Shown one piece after another: positions 63,721-64,000 of a stretch of DNA of 64,000 nt. The first letter of the stretch is position 1, and every line of letters starts with the position of its first letter. The stretch is from Mycolicibacterium psychrotolerans. GTDB lineage: Bacteria; Actinomycetota; Actinomycetes; Mycobacteriales; Mycobacteriaceae. A model generated the notes under the pieces. The model was not told the origin of the DNA, made no database searches, and saw only the letters and a list, made by a program, of their open reading frames with translations. The stretch lies in NCBI RefSeq assembly GCF_010729305.1, contig NZ_AP022574.1, positions 248,001-312,000 of the forward strand, read 5' to 3'. The position numbers and the translations under genes were made by a program.

Positions 63721-64000
63721 TGAGCAAGTGGACCACCGCCGACATTCCCGACCAGACCGGCCGCACCGCCGTCATCACCGGCGCCAACACCGGGCTGGGC
63801 TACGAGACGGCCGAGGCCCTGGCCGCCAAGGGCGCGCGCGTCGTGCTCGCCGTCCGCAATCTCGACAAGGGCAAGGACGCCGCCGACCGCATCGAGCGGG
63901 CCGTACCGGGCGCCGCGGTCGAACTCCAGGAACTGGACCTCACGTCGCTCGACTCCATCCGGGCCGCGGCCGAGCAGCTCAGGGGCGACCATCCAGCCAT
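63721..64000 (+). CDS. short-chain dehydrogenase, retinol-dehydrogenase-like (cut by window edge)
   Basis: 93 residues visible from ATG 63721, preceded by AGGAGA. The SDR nucleotide motif TGANTGLGYETAEALAAKGARVVLAVRN matches the TGxNxGLG type of protochlorophyllide/retinol reductases. The catalytic residues lie beyond the window. By position it is Rv0439c-like. Likely substrate class: long-chain alcohols or aldehydes, by family only. Confidence 0.85.

Overview
The window is high-GC actinobacterial DNA and reads as a Mycobacteriaceae chromosome, most likely a fast-growing environmental Mycolicibacterium-type species. The evidence is the marker genes (mycothiol glycosyltransferase MshA, heparin-binding haemagglutinin HbhA, the L,D-transpeptidase lipoprotein LprQ, SenX3-RegX3, GroEL2), frequent GTG starts, ATGA/GTGA/TGATG stop-start overlaps, and gene order. 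From about 1 to 31 kb the order follows M. tuberculosis Rv0496 down to Rv0460; from 37 kb a second syntenic anchor (Rv0457c-like peptidase) appears, and groEL2 with its SDR neighbour (Rv0440/Rv0439c-like) closes the window. Locus names are recalled from general knowledge, not from a search. No tRNA, rRNA, CRISPR array, transposase or prophage was seen.

Layout. 1-8.7 kb: ppx, two small genes, the regX3-senX3 two-component operon with PHO-box-like repeats, gpm1, a YbjN-like gene, mshA, a ROK regulator and an SDR. 8.7-18 kb: lprQ, murB, a methyltransferase, a ureohydrolase preceded by a near-perfect guanidine-III riboswitch, a nitrilase-family gene, a DUF2993 protein, deoC, small envelope genes, hbhA and its XRE neighbour. 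18-31 kb: DUF445 protein, TetR regulator (MadR-like), a PPK2, a DUF559 protein, fadB2, icl1, acyl-ACP thioesterase, ramB, an AhpD-like gene, a diguanylate cyclase, lpdC and small membrane genes. 31-37 kb is an accessory block: a decayed gene remnant, then a DUF779 / GAF-regulator / SDR / butanediol dehydrogenase operon divergent from a flavin monooxygenase. 37-61 kb is mostly variable: prolyl oligopeptidase, lipoprotein, sigma/anti-sigma pair beside a DUF417 gene, enoyl-CoA hydratase, a MarR-type regulator divergent from a three-gene ABC exporter, a DUF3516 helicase, a P450 divergent from a large LuxR regulator, a histidine-rich small protein, a PPK2 gene broken by an in-frame amber codon, an aldehyde dehydrogenase, a D-aminoacylase-type amidohydrolase and a second DUF559 protein. 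61-64 kb: groEL2 with two CIRCE operators, a TetR regulator and a divergent SDR cut by the window edge.

The most informative findings are these. (1) A guanidine-III riboswitch at 12565-12606 just upstream of an 'agmatinase-like' gene re-assigns that enzyme as a probable nickel-type guanidine hydrolase. (2) A family of intergenic palindromes shares ends and a core but has different, internally complementary arms. (3) A PPK2 gene is split by one nonsense codon. (4) Three perfect palindromes lie within about 60 bp, next to RamB/PrpR-like motifs, upstream of icl1. (5) A duplicated, decayed DUF779 tail sits beside the acetoin/butanediol locus.
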